Shown in pieces: positions 56,559 to 64,000 of a stretch of DNA of 64,000 bases. The first letter of the stretch is position 1. Each line of letters starts with the position of its first letter. This stretch comes from an uncultured Pelagibacteraceae bacterium (GTDB lineage Bacteria; Pseudomonadota; Alphaproteobacteria; Pelagibacterales; Pelagibacteraceae). Both the position numbers and the translations under genes were made by a program. The notes under the pieces were generated by a model. That model was not told the DNA's origin. It was given only the letters and a program-made list of their open reading frames with translations, and did not search any database. The stretch spans positions 1 to 64,000 of the forward strand of contig CACBQD010000003.1 of the NCBI GenBank assembly GCA_902541285.1, in the 5' to 3' direction.

Positions 56559-56992
56559 TTACCTGTTGATCCAAATCCACCCGAACCTCTAATTGTCCCA
56601 GGCAAAGTTTCTACAGTTTCAAAATCTACTTTTAGTATTGGCATTAATATCATTTGAGCAATCCTATCATCCTTATTTATTGTAAAGTCTTTATCTCCAT
56701 GATTAAATAAAATTACTTTTATTTCTCCTCTATAGTCACTATCAATTGTTCCAGGAGTATTTAATACACTTATATTATTTTTAGCTGCTAAACCTGATCG
56801 CGGCCTGATCTGAACTTCGGTATCCTCAGGTATTGCAATAGATATACCTGTTGGCACTAAAGCGTTTTTGCCTGGTTTAATTACTATTTTCTTTTCAATG
56901 AATGCAGTCAAATCTAGTCCAGATGAACCTGTTGTTTTATATTCTGGCAGTTTAACTTTTTTGTCTAATTTTTTAATTAAGACTTTCACCAT
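56555..56992 (-). CDS. dut: dUTP diphosphatase
   Basis: Trimeric dUTPase that keeps uracil out of DNA. The 145 residues show all five motifs: SSGLDLTA, RPRSGLAAKN (about 63-72), NTPGTIDSDYRGEIKV (about 76-91), DRIAQMI and the Phe-lid RGSGGFGSTGK at the C-terminus. It is 4 bp after coaBC in the conserved coaBC-dut order. Confidence 0.97.
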   Translation of the reverse strand: MVKVLIKKLDKKVKLPEYKTTGSSGLDLTAFIEKKIVIKPGKNALVPTGISIAIPEDTEVQIRPRSGLAAKNNISVLNTPGTIDSDYRGEIKVILFNHGDKDFTINKDDRIAQMILMPILKVDFETVETLPGTIRGSGGFGSTGK

Positions 56993-56996
56993 TAAG

Positions 56997-58196
56997 TTAA
57001 TTAATCTGTTGAATCACTCTTTTGACTATTTCTTCAGCGACCAATGATTTACTCATCTTTTCAAAATTTTCTTCAGGTTTATCTTTGTAAAATATTGAAA
57101 TTTTATTAAAGTCTGATTCAAATCCTATAGTTTGATCTGAGACATCATTTGCGATTATCCAGTCGCAATTTTTTTCATTCAACTTCTCCTTTGCATTTGT
57201 TGAAACATTGTTTGTTTCTGCCGCAAAACCAATAGTTATTTTTGGCCTTAATGAATTATGATTAGAAATATGATTTAAAATATCAATATTTTTTTCTAGC
57301 TCTAAGTTTAACTCCTCATTCTTTTTAATCTTTGTCCTCTTATAATTTTTCACTTTAAAATCAGAAACAGCTGCTGAAAAAATAGCTACATCTGTTGGAA
57401 GATTATTTAAACTTTCTTTGAACATCTCTTCAGCTGTTTCAACATTTATAAAATTAACACCATCCAAAGGTTTAATACTCGTCTTTCCAGAAATAAGTGT
57501 TGTGTCAAATCCATTGTCTCTAAGACATTTGGCTATTTCATATCCTTGTTTGCCACTTGATTTATTTGTAATAAATCTTACAGGATCAATATATTCATTA
57601 GTTGGCCCAGCAGTAACTAAAGCTTTTAATTTTTTATTTTTATCTAAATTAGAAAAATAATTTTTAAGTATATTGGCTATCCCACTTGGCTCTGTCATTT
57701 TTCCTTCACCATATTCACCGCATGCCATATCCCCTATCTCTGGCCCAATAATTTTGTATCCAAAGCTTTTTAATTTCAATATGTTTTCTTTAGTAGAGGG
57801 ATGCTCCCACATTCTTACATTCATTGCTGGTGCTAAAAATATTTGTTTGTTAGAGGCTAATAAAACGGTAGACGCCAAATCTTCAGCATTACCTGAAGCT
57901 ACTTTAGATATGGTATTAGCTGTAATAGGCGCAACTAATACTGCATCAGCCCATCTTGATAAAGATATGTGGTCCATCTCAGCTTCGTTTTCCACACTAA
58001 ATATATCATCATAAACTTTTTCTTGAGAAAGAGATGAAACAGATAGTGGAGTTACAAATTCTTTTGCATTTTTTGTCAATATAGTTTTTACACAAGCACC
58101 ATTTTTCTTAAGTAATCTTATTATCTCAAGACTTTTGTAGGCTGAAATTCCACCACATATAATTAATAATATTTTTTTGTTTTCAAAAATGTTCAT
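56997..58196 (-). CDS. coaBC: Bifunctional phosphopantothenoylcysteine decarboxylase/synthetase
   Basis: Two steps of coenzyme A synthesis on one chain of 399 residues. N-terminal CoaC flavoprotein: ICGGISAYKSLEIIRLLK (about 13-30), the PAMNVRMWEHPST loop (about 125-137) and the acid Cys in GDMACGEYGEGKM (about 158). C-terminal CoaB: VTAGPTNEYIDPVRFITNKSSGKQGYEIA (about 197-225), which binds CTP. It ends 4 bp before dut and follows ubiB by 8 bp. Confidence 0.97.
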   Translation of the reverse strand: MNIFENKKILLIICGGISAYKSLEIIRLLKKNGACVKTILTKNAKEFVTPLSVSSLSQEKVYDDIFSVENEAEMDHISLSRWADAVLVAPITANTISKVASGNAEDLASTVLLASNKQIFLAPAMNVRMWEHPSTKENILKLKSFGYKIIGPEIGDMACGEYGEGKMTEPSGIANILKNYFSNLDKNKKLKALVTAGPTNEYIDPVRFITNKSSGKQGYEIAKCLRDNGFDTTLISGKTSIKPLDGVNFINVETAEEMFKESLNNLPTDVAIFSAAVSDFKVKNYKRTKIKKNEELNLELEKNIDILNHISNHNSLRPKITIGFAAETNNVSTNAKEKLNEKNCDWIIANDVSDQTIGFESDFNKISIFYKDKPEENFEKMSKSLVAEEIVKRVIQQIN

Positions 58197-58204
58197 CGTC
58201 GAGA

Positions 58205-59773
58205 TTAAAATACTACTAATCCTAAAATTACAAGTAATAATAAACCAATGATTGATTGATTTCTGAAAGCTACCATTTCAGTTTTTTTTGTATTTAGATC
58301 ATTATAAGTATTTGTATTTTGTGGAATTTGTCCACTTGCAAGAAATGTTAATGCTTGGTTTGCTTTATCCATTATTTGTGGCATTTCTGGTAATCTTTTT
58401 ATAACTTCTGCAGAATTTTTTAGAGTTTCATTTAATGTTGTTATGGGATCTTTTGTTTCTTTAAGCCATTTTTCAAGAACAGGTCTTGACGTTTCCCAAA
58501 TGTTTGTCTCTGGATTTAATCTTCTTGCAACACCTTCAACTACTACCATGGTTTTCTGTAGCATGAGCAACTGTGGTTGAGTTTGCATATTAAATTTTTC
58601 TGTCACATCAAAAAGTTGTTTGAGTAATTTACCGCCAGATATATCTTTAATTGACTGACCAAATATTGGCTCTCCTATTGATCTTAGTGCTTGGGCGAGA
58701 TCATCAACAGGCACTTCTTTTGGAACTAACCCTGCAGCCAAATGAACTTCAGCCACTTTTTTATAATCTCGTTTAATAAAACCATATAAAATCTCAGCAA
58801 GAAATTTTTTACTCAAATCATCGAGCCTTCCCATTATACCAAAATCGATAGGAACTATTTGACCGCTATTGTTTATAAAAATGTTACCTTGATGCATATC
58901 TGCATGAAAAAAACCATCTCTGACAGCATGTCTTAGAAAATGTTGAATAATATCTGATGCAATTTTTTTGGTATCTATATTTCTTTTTTCTAACTCTTCT
59001 GTTTCTCTTATAGAGACACCTTCAACCCAGTCTAAAGTCATTACATTTTCACTTGTAAAATTCCAATAAATTCTAGGAACTTGAAATCCACTGTCATTCT
59101 TTGTGTTTTCAGAATACTCATTAGCTGCAGCGGCTTCAAATCTTAAATCCATTTCTAAATTGGTTATTTCTTTTAGCAAATAAACAACCTCAACTAATTT
59201 AAGTCTTTTTGTCTTTTTGATAATTGACTCAGTTAAAAAAGCAAAAAGCATCAAAGCATCAATTTCTTCGTTAAATATTTTTTTTATATCTGGTCGTAAA
59301 ATTTTTATAGCCACGTCTTTAATTGTGCTATTATCATTTATTTGCGCTTTATGAACTTGAGCTATAGATGCTGCCGCCACTGGTTCAGATAGATTTATAA
59401 TTGAATTAAAATTATCTTCCCCTAGATCCTTTTTGATTATTTCTTTAGCTTTAGATAATTCAAAAGGAGGCAAACGATCTTGTAAACTCTCTAGTTGCTT
59501 TGATAACTTTTCTCCAATTATATCTGGTCTAGTTGCTAGAAATTGACCTAATTTAATGAATGTTGTACCCATAGATTGCAACGAGTTTGATAATCTTTCA
59601 CCTTCGGTTTCATTTACAAAAGAATTATCTTTTTTTGAAAATGATAAAGACAACAAATAGAATAAAATTTTTATTCCAAATGGTGGATTATGAAACTTTG
59701 TGAATATACTTAAAGCGTCAGATTTTGCTAATTTCCTTCCAAGCTTAAAAAGTATGTATAATTTTTTAATCAT
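58205..59773 (-). CDS. ubiB: UbiB-family ABC1 kinase-like ubiquinone biosynthesis protein
   Basis: Atypical kinase/ATPase required for ubiquinone synthesis at the membrane. From the ATG at 59773 (overlapping the ubiE stop as ATGA; a TTG nine bases upstream is less likely) it has 522 residues. The KxGQ motif is in TTFIKLGQFLATRPD, the Ala-rich loop in PVAAASIAQVHKA, the catalytic HADMHQGNIF and PIDFGIMGRLDD follow, and the C-terminus has a membrane helix (SIIGLLLLVILGLVVF). Confidence 0.95.
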   Translation of the reverse strand: MIKKLYILFKLGRKLAKSDALSIFTKFHNPPFGIKILFYLLSLSFSKKDNSFVNETEGERLSNSLQSMGTTFIKLGQFLATRPDIIGEKLSKQLESLQDRLPPFELSKAKEIIKKDLGEDNFNSIINLSEPVAAASIAQVHKAQINDNSTIKDVAIKILRPDIKKIFNEEIDALMLFAFLTESIIKKTKRLKLVEVVYLLKEITNLEMDLRFEAAAANEYSENTKNDSGFQVPRIYWNFTSENVMTLDWVEGVSIRETEELEKRNIDTKKIASDIIQHFLRHAVRDGFFHADMHQGNIFINNSGQIVPIDFGIMGRLDDLSKKFLAEILYGFIKRDYKKVAEVHLAAGLVPKEVPVDDLAQALRSIGEPIFGQSIKDISGGKLLKQLFDVTEKFNMQTQPQLLMLQKTMVVVEGVARRLNPETNIWETSRPVLEKWLKETKDPITTLNETLKNSAEVIKRLPEMPQIMDKANQALTFLASGQIPQNTNTYNDLNTKKTEMVAFRNQSIIGLLLLVILGLVVF

Positions 59774-60477
59774 ATTTTCCAACCTGAATGAATAGCTACT
59801 ATTCCTCCAGAAAAGTTTCTATACTCACATTTAATAAAATTATTTTTCTCCATTAAACCCTTTAATTCCTCTTGATTAACAAATTCTTGGATACTTTTTA
59901 TTAGATATTCATAAGGTTCTTTTTCACCAACCACAAATTTTCCTATTTCTGGAATTAATTTAGAGTATCTTTTATAGACTAAATCTAAGTTTAAATTTTG
60001 AATTTTTGAAAATTCTAAACAAAAAAATCTACCTCCTGACTTTAAAACTCTGTACGCTTCACTTAAGGATTTATTAATATTTTTTGTATTTCTTAAACCA
60101 AAACTGATTGTGTAATAATCACATGAATTAGATTTTAAAGGCAATTTCTCTGCCGAACCCTTAATCCACTTGATATTTTTGTAATTTGATAGTCTATTTT
60201 TTCCCTTTTTCATCATTCCTTCATTGGGGTCAATACAAAATAATTCTATATTTTTATTTGAACTATTATCGATAAAAAGTTTTGCTATATCACCTGTGCC
60301 ACATGCAACATCTGCTAGAATTTTATTTTTACCTGGGTTCATCCAATTTATTAAATTTCTTTTCCAGATTCTATGAACTCCGAGTGACATCAAATCATTC
60401 ATGATGTCGTATTTATCATAAACTTTATCAAAGACACCTTGGACTAGACCTTTTTTATTTTGAAGATATTGTTGCAT
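59770..60477 (-). CDS. ubiE: Ubiquinone/menaquinone biosynthesis C-methyltransferase UbiE
   Basis: SAM-dependent C-methylation of the quinone ring. The 235 residues have the N-terminal VFDKVYDKYDIMNDLMSLGVHRIWK, the SAM motif LADVACGTGDIAKLF (about 54-68) and the conserved YTISFGLRNTKN and GGRFFCLEFSK. The ubiE-ubiB-coaBC-dut order on one strand is widely conserved in alphaproteobacteria. It is 32 bp from the divergent mutM start, another common neighbour. Confidence 0.96.
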   Translation of the reverse strand: MQQYLQNKKGLVQGVFDKVYDKYDIMNDLMSLGVHRIWKRNLINWMNPGKNKILADVACGTGDIAKLFIDNSSNKNIELFCIDPNEGMMKKGKNRLSNYKNIKWIKGSAEKLPLKSNSCDYYTISFGLRNTKNINKSLSEAYRVLKSGGRFFCLEFSKIQNLNLDLVYKRYSKLIPEIGKFVVGEKEPYEYLIKSIQEFVNQEELKGLMEKNNFIKCEYRNFSGGIVAIHSGWKI

Positions 60478-60509
60478 AAAATAAATAATATTAATTAATA
60501 TAATAATAA

Positions 60510-61373
60510 ATGCCAGAATTGCCAGAAGTAGAAGTTGTTAAAGAGTCACTAAGTAGAACAATAACAGGAAAAAAAATAAAAAAAGTAAGTATAAAGAATA
60601 GGAATTTAAGGTACAAAATAAAAAAAGGTTTTGAAACAAGACTTCAGTCAAAATCAATAAAAAAAGTTAAGCGGTTTTCAAAATATATCATACTAGTTTT
60701 AAATGATGAAAAATTTTGCTTAATTCATCTTGGAATGTCTGGCACTATACATCTCTTAAGAAAAAATATTTTAAATCAAAAAACAAATGCAAGTTTTTAT
60801 CACAGTCCTTATTTACCAAAAAAACATAACCATGTGTTTTTGGAATTTGATAACATAAAAATTATATATAATGATCCCAGAAGATTTGGTTATTTCAAAT
60901 TATTTGAAAATAAGAATAATTTAGAAAATTTTATAAATAACTATGGTCCTGAGCCTTTTTCCTCAAAATTTAATCTCAACTACTTAAAAAAATTTTTTTA
61001 TAAGAAGAAAAAGAATATAAAAAATTTTCTCTTAGATCAAAAGTTTGTTTCAGGTTTGGGGAATATTTATGCAAGTGAAATTTTATTCAAGTCTAAAATA
61101 AATCCAAAAAAAAAAGCAAAATCTTTAAGTGATAACGATTGTATTAATATTATTAAATATTCAAGAAAAATTTTAAATTTAGCGATAAAAAAAGGTGGGT
61201 CTAGTATCAGAGATTTTAAAAATATAGTTGGTAAAAATGGATCTTTTCAAGATAACTTTAAAGTATACAATAGAGAAAATAAGAGTTGTCTTTCACCAGG
61301 ATGCAAAGGGACAATAAAAAAAAAATTTATCACTAATAGATCAACATTTTTTTGTAATATTTGTCAAAAATAA
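60510..61373 (+). CDS. mutM: Formamidopyrimidine-DNA glycosylase
   Basis: Removes 8-oxoguanine and formamidopyrimidines, with AP-lyase activity. The 287 residues begin with the catalytic MPELPEVEVV (Pro1 after Met removal, Glu2), carry Lys in LIHLGMSGT (about 72) and the helix-two-turn-helix FVSGLGNIYASEILF, and end with a zinc finger CLSPGC and CNICQK (C-x4-C, then C-x2-C). It is divergent from ubiE and precedes rpsT. Confidence 0.96.
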   Translation: MPELPEVEVVKESLSRTITGKKIKKVSIKNRNLRYKIKKGFETRLQSKSIKKVKRFSKYIILVLNDEKFCLIHLGMSGTIHLLRKNILNQKTNASFYHSPYLPKKHNHVFLEFDNIKIIYNDPRRFGYFKLFENKNNLENFINNYGPEPFSSKFNLNYLKKFFYKKKKNIKNFLLDQKFVSGLGNIYASEILFKSKINPKKKAKSLSDNDCINIIKYSRKILNLAIKKGGSSIRDFKNIVGKNGSFQDNFKVYNRENKSCLSPGCKGTIKKKFITNRSTFFCNICQK

Positions 61374-61423
61374 AAAATTATTATATTGACCGTATAAATT
61401 TCTCGTTATATACAATCGCGCTT

Positions 61424-61684
61424 ATGGCAAACACTAAATCAGCTATTAAACGAATAAGACGTATATCACGTCAAACAACGGTAAATAAGTCTAGAAAAAG
61501 CAGGTTTAGATCTGCAATAAAAAAAATGAATTTAATTCTTGATAAAAAGGACAAAAAAGAAGCTTTAGCATTCTTGCCAAAATTAAACTCTGAATTGATG
61601 AAAATAGCAAAGACAGGGGTGATAAAAAAGCAAAACGCGTCAAGAAATATTTCTAGAATAACAAAAAAAATAAATTCCTTATAA
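61424..61684 (+). CDS. rpsT: 30S ribosomal protein S20
   Basis: 16S rRNA-binding protein of 86 residues from the ATG at 61424, MANTKSAIKRIRRISRQT. A frame 63 bp longer that overlaps the mutM stop is rejected. The Lys/Arg-rich helices and ALAFLPKLNSELMKIAKTGVIKKQNASRNISRITKKI are typical of S20. The mutM-rpsT-dnaA order recurs in alphaproteobacteria. Confidence 0.97.
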   Translation: MANTKSAIKRIRRISRQTTVNKSRKSRFRSAIKKMNLILDKKDKKEALAFLPKLNSELMKIAKTGVIKKQNASRNISRITKKINSL

Positions 61685-61928
61685 CAACTTTTAGTTTACT
61701 TAAAGAAATTACAACCCTAGAGATTATTTTTTCAATTAAAAAAAGAATCTTTTAATCTTTTAGTCCCAAGATAAAAAAAAAATAAAAAAAGTAAATTTAA
61801 GATTACTAATTTTAAGTCCCTAAAAATAGATTCAATTATTAATTTATACAATTGTAAATTTTATTTTTTTTTGAGAATAAAAATAAATTTATTGCATTGA
61901 ATTATGAATAGGAGTTTAACAGACTCTC
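61685..61928. other. 244-bp extremely A/T-rich spacer before dnaA
   Basis: Besides the hairpin at 61721, this spacer holds long A and T runs, but I find no match better than 6 of 9 to the DnaA box TTATCCACA and no obvious 13-mer array. A promoter for dnaA is expected here; a GGAG at 61911-61914 lies some 14 bases before the dnaA ATG. It does not look like a replication origin. Confidence 0.6.
61721..61760 (+). terminator. Probable rpsT terminator hairpin
   Basis: AGATT-A-TTTTTT (61721-61732), loop CAATT and AAAAAA-G-AATCT pair with a single A.G mismatch, followed by a T-rich tract (TTTAATCTTTT). The stem is A/T only, so the strength is moderate. The neighbouring CTAGAGATTA and TAATCTTTTAG can form an alternative outer stem. 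Confidence 0.45.
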
Positions 61929-63338
61929 ATGAAAAATAATCTCACGAACATTAAATCAGACAATATTAATAAGATTGATTGGAAATTATTACAAAATGAA
62001 ATGAAAAATAAGTTTGGTTCTGAGATTTATGATAGTTGGTTAAAAAAAATTGATTTGGTTGATGAGTTTAAAAATTATGTTTTATTATCCGTTTCGACAA
62101 GATTTATTAGAGACTGGATAACTTCAAGATATTTAGATCAAATATTACAAATAATTAAATTATATAAAAAAGATATTTCCAGGATAGAATTTGTGATTAA
62201 CGAGAATATAAAGAACAAAAATACTGATGAAATAAAACCAGATATTTCATCTGATAATGAAAAGGTTTCATTCATTAAAGATTCATATCTTCAATATAAT
62301 CGAATTGATCCAAATAAAAACTTTGAGAATTTCTTGCTAGGGAAAAGTAATAAACTAGCTTTTGAAGCCGCAAAAAAAGTCTCTGAGCAGATAGCCCACT
62401 ATAACCCTCTATATATTTATGGTGGAGTTGGAATGGGTAAGACACATTTGTTAAATGCAATTGGTTTAAGTTTGAAAGAAAAAAATAAAGTAATGTTTAT
62501 TTCAGCTGAAAGATTTATGTATCAATTTGTAAAATCGATAAAATCCAATGACATGGTAAAGTTTAAAGAGTATTTTAGAAATACTGATATATTTTTGATT
62601 GATGATATTCAATTTATGAATGGAAAAGAAGCTATGCAAGAAGAGTTTTTTCATACATTCAATGTTTTGCTAGAGAAAGGATCTCAAATTATTGTATCAG
62701 CAGATAGACCACCAAACAAATTAACTAGAATACAAGAAAGAATTAAATCCAGATTCTCAGGAGGACTAGTAGTTGATATCCAAAATGCAGATTTTGAATT
62801 AAGATACAATATAATAAAATCTAAAAATGAAGATCTTGGAATTCATGATCCAAATAATATTAAAATTAGTGACGAAATCATAAAATTTATCAGTACTGAA
62901 GTTAACACTAGTATCAGAGAACTTGTAGGAGCATTTAATAGAATAGTATCTTTCTCAAGAATTTATGGAAAAACTCCTTCGATGTCAGAGGTAAAAGTAA
63001 TATTAAAAGATTTATTAAATTTAACTGAAAATAAAGTTGATATAGATAATATTCAAACAATAGTCTGTAAATATTTTAAAATAAGTAAAAACGAAATGTT
63101 GTCACCAAGAAGGTCAAGATATCTTGTAAGACCAAGACAAACTGCTATTTATTTAGCAAAAATGCTGACATCTAAATCTTTGCCAGAGATAGGTCGATCA
63201 TTTGCCAATAGAGACCACACAACTGTTATTCATTCAGTTAAAACAATAGAAAAATTGAGAAAAGATGATAATGAATTAAATTTAAGCATTGATAGCCTAA
63301 AGAATAAAATATTATACAAACAAGAAAATGAAATTTAG
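61929..63338 (+). CDS. dnaA: Chromosomal replication initiator DnaA
   Basis: AAA+ initiator that opens the origin. The 469 residues have domain I (WKLLQNEMKNKFGSEIYDSWLKKIDL, about 18-43), a short linker, the AAA+ domain with YGGVGMGKTHLLNAIG (about 163-178) and IFLIDDIQFMNGKE, and the domain IV DNA-binding signature NRDHTTVIHSVKTIEKL (about 434-450). It overlaps dnaN by 11 bp, so the two are translationally coupled. Confidence 0.98.
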   Translation: MKNNLTNIKSDNINKIDWKLLQNEMKNKFGSEIYDSWLKKIDLVDEFKNYVLLSVSTRFIRDWITSRYLDQILQIIKLYKKDISRIEFVINENIKNKNTDEIKPDISSDNEKVSFIKDSYLQYNRIDPNKNFENFLLGKSNKLAFEAAKKVSEQIAHYNPLYIYGGVGMGKTHLLNAIGLSLKEKNKVMFISAERFMYQFVKSIKSNDMVKFKEYFRNTDIFLIDDIQFMNGKEAMQEEFFHTFNVLLEKGSQIIVSADRPPNKLTRIQERIKSRFSGGLVVDIQNADFELRYNIIKSKNEDLGIHDPNNIKISDEIIKFISTEVNTSIRELVGAFNRIVSFSRIYGKTPSMSEVKVILKDLLNLTENKVDIDNIQTIVCKYFKISKNEMLSPRRSRYLVRPRQTAIYLAKMLTSKSLPEIGRSFANRDHTTVIHSVKTIEKLRKDDNELNLSIDSLKNKILYKQENEI

Positions 63339-64000
63339 TGTTAATCAACAAGATTTGCAAAAATCTTTAGGTTACTGTCAGGGTGTAATAGAAAAAAGAA
63401 GCACTTTACCTATTCTCTCAAACATTTTGATAGAAGCAGCAAATTCAAAATTAAAAATTACAGCAACAGATTTAGATTTAATATTTGTAAATGAAATTTC
63501 AAATATTAAAATTTTTGATGAAGGCAAAACAACTACTTCTTCATCAATTATGTTTGATATTGTAAGAAAAATACCCTCTGGTAGTCAGATAAATTTTGAA
63601 AACTCTGGAGAAAGTAAATTACAATTAGAATCAAATAAATCTCTATTCAATTTAAATTCAATTAATGCATCTGAATTTCCAATTACAGATGAAAATTTCA
63701 ATGAAAATGAATTTACTATAAATTCAAAAGATTTATTAAAACTTTTAAACAAATGTAAATTTTCGATTTCAAATGATGAAACAAGGCATTATCTTAGTGG
63801 TATTTTTCTCCATCAGACTCAAACAGATGATAAGAATTTTTTAACTGCAGCCGCAACAGATAGCCATAGAATGTCTATCTCAAAAATAAGGCTAAAAAAT
63901 AAAATTGAATTTGAACCAATAATACTTCCAAAAAAAACTATATTTCAATTATGTTCTCTTCTAGAAGATTATGATGGTGAGGTTAAAGTCTCAAATATTA
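63328..64000 (+). CDS. dnaN: DNA polymerase III beta clamp, 3' end outside window
   Basis: Sliding clamp. The frame starts at the ATG at 63328 (MKFSVNQQDLQKSLGYCQG) inside the end of dnaA and stays open to the right edge, 224 codons. STLPILSNILIEA, ATDLDLIF, and the AAATDSHRMSISKI segment (usual TDGHRL) identify DnaN; the full protein should have about 370 residues, so roughly 60% is visible. It would have been missed by any search that needs a stop codon. Confidence 0.97.
   Translation, partial: MKFSVNQQDLQKSLGYCQGVIEKRSTLPILSNILIEAANSKLKITATDLDLIFVNEISNIKIFDEGKTTTSSSIMFDIVRKIPSGSQINFENSGESKLQLESNKSLFNLNSINASEFPITDENFNENEFTINSKDLLKLLNKCKFSISNDETRHYLSGIFLHQTQTDDKNFLTAAATDSHRMSISKIRLKNKIEFEPIILPKKTIFQLCSLLEDYDGEVKVSNI

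Noticed and set aside
1-64000. tRNA genes, rRNA, CRISPR arrays, insertion sequences
   Set aside because: All spacers are too short or lack T-loop motifs such as GGTTCGAATC; no spaced direct repeat arrays, transposase genes or terminal inverted repeats were seen.

Overview
The window is a chromosomal stretch of a streamlined, very AT-rich alphaproteobacterium, most likely of the SAR11 clade (Pelagibacterales, 'Candidatus Pelagibacter'-like). The reasons are the strong A/T bias, proteins rich in Lys, Asn and Ile, near-total coding density (no gene-free gap above about 250 bases, many 1-17 bp overlaps, tail-to-tail genes sharing stop codons) and gene orders typical of alphaproteobacteria. I see no insertion sequence, prophage, CRISPR array, rRNA or tRNA. 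The content is overwhelmingly housekeeping.

Layout. 1-3.6 kb: heme synthesis (hemE, cut by the window edge, then hemH and hemJ) and rho. 3.6-4.4 kb: a lone reversed sulfotransferase gene. 4.4-10 kb: mnmE-mnmG-rsmG-parA-parB, with two parS-type centromere sites inside mnmG and rsmG. 10-14.5 kb, minus strand: DUF3576 lipoprotein-leuS-lptE-holA. 14.5-15.7 kb: a highly expressed-looking porin with its own operator-like palindrome and strong terminator. 15.7-18.1 kb: ThiE/TenI-like protein, YggS, an L,D-transpeptidase, a winged-helix regulator and an unannotated 38-residue ArfA-like ribosome-rescue peptide. 18-24.2 kb, minus strand: adenosine-kinase-like pfkB protein, nth, dapB, then dnaJ, dnaK and grpE. 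24.3-29.8 kb: rdgB, an LpoA-like binding protein, rsmI, a BON lipoprotein (the E. coli yraL-yraM-yraP neighbourhood) and a malic enzyme-phosphotransacetylase fusion.

29.8-41.3 kb: murJ-trpS-nfu-glucosaminidase, a divergent polysaccharide deacetylase, then tsaB-fur-miaB-phoH-ybeY-lnt-metK. 41.4-48.4 kb: nusA-infB-rbfA-rpsO-pnp, rhodanese and a 50-residue membrane peptide. 48.4-51.3 kb, minus strand: DUF4149 protein and fabA-fabB-fabI. 51.4-55.3 kb: the most accessory-looking part, with an Irr-type regulator, katG, an Asp/Asn-hydroxylase-like protein, a DUF2061 protein and an 8-cysteine micro-protein behind Fur-like operator repeats. 55.4-60.5 kb, minus strand: ubiE-ubiB-coaBC-dut-moeB/thiF-SH3. 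60.5-64 kb: mutM-rpsT-dnaA-dnaN (dnaN runs off the right edge).

The least expected signals are short ones between or inside ordinary genes: paired parS sites; iron-control-element-like repeats in front of both irr and katG, the second sitting in a near-consensus promoter; a Fur-like operator followed by 30-bp-spaced repeats before the Cys-rich peptide; and the ArfA-like frame. All calls are by reading alone; no database search was run.
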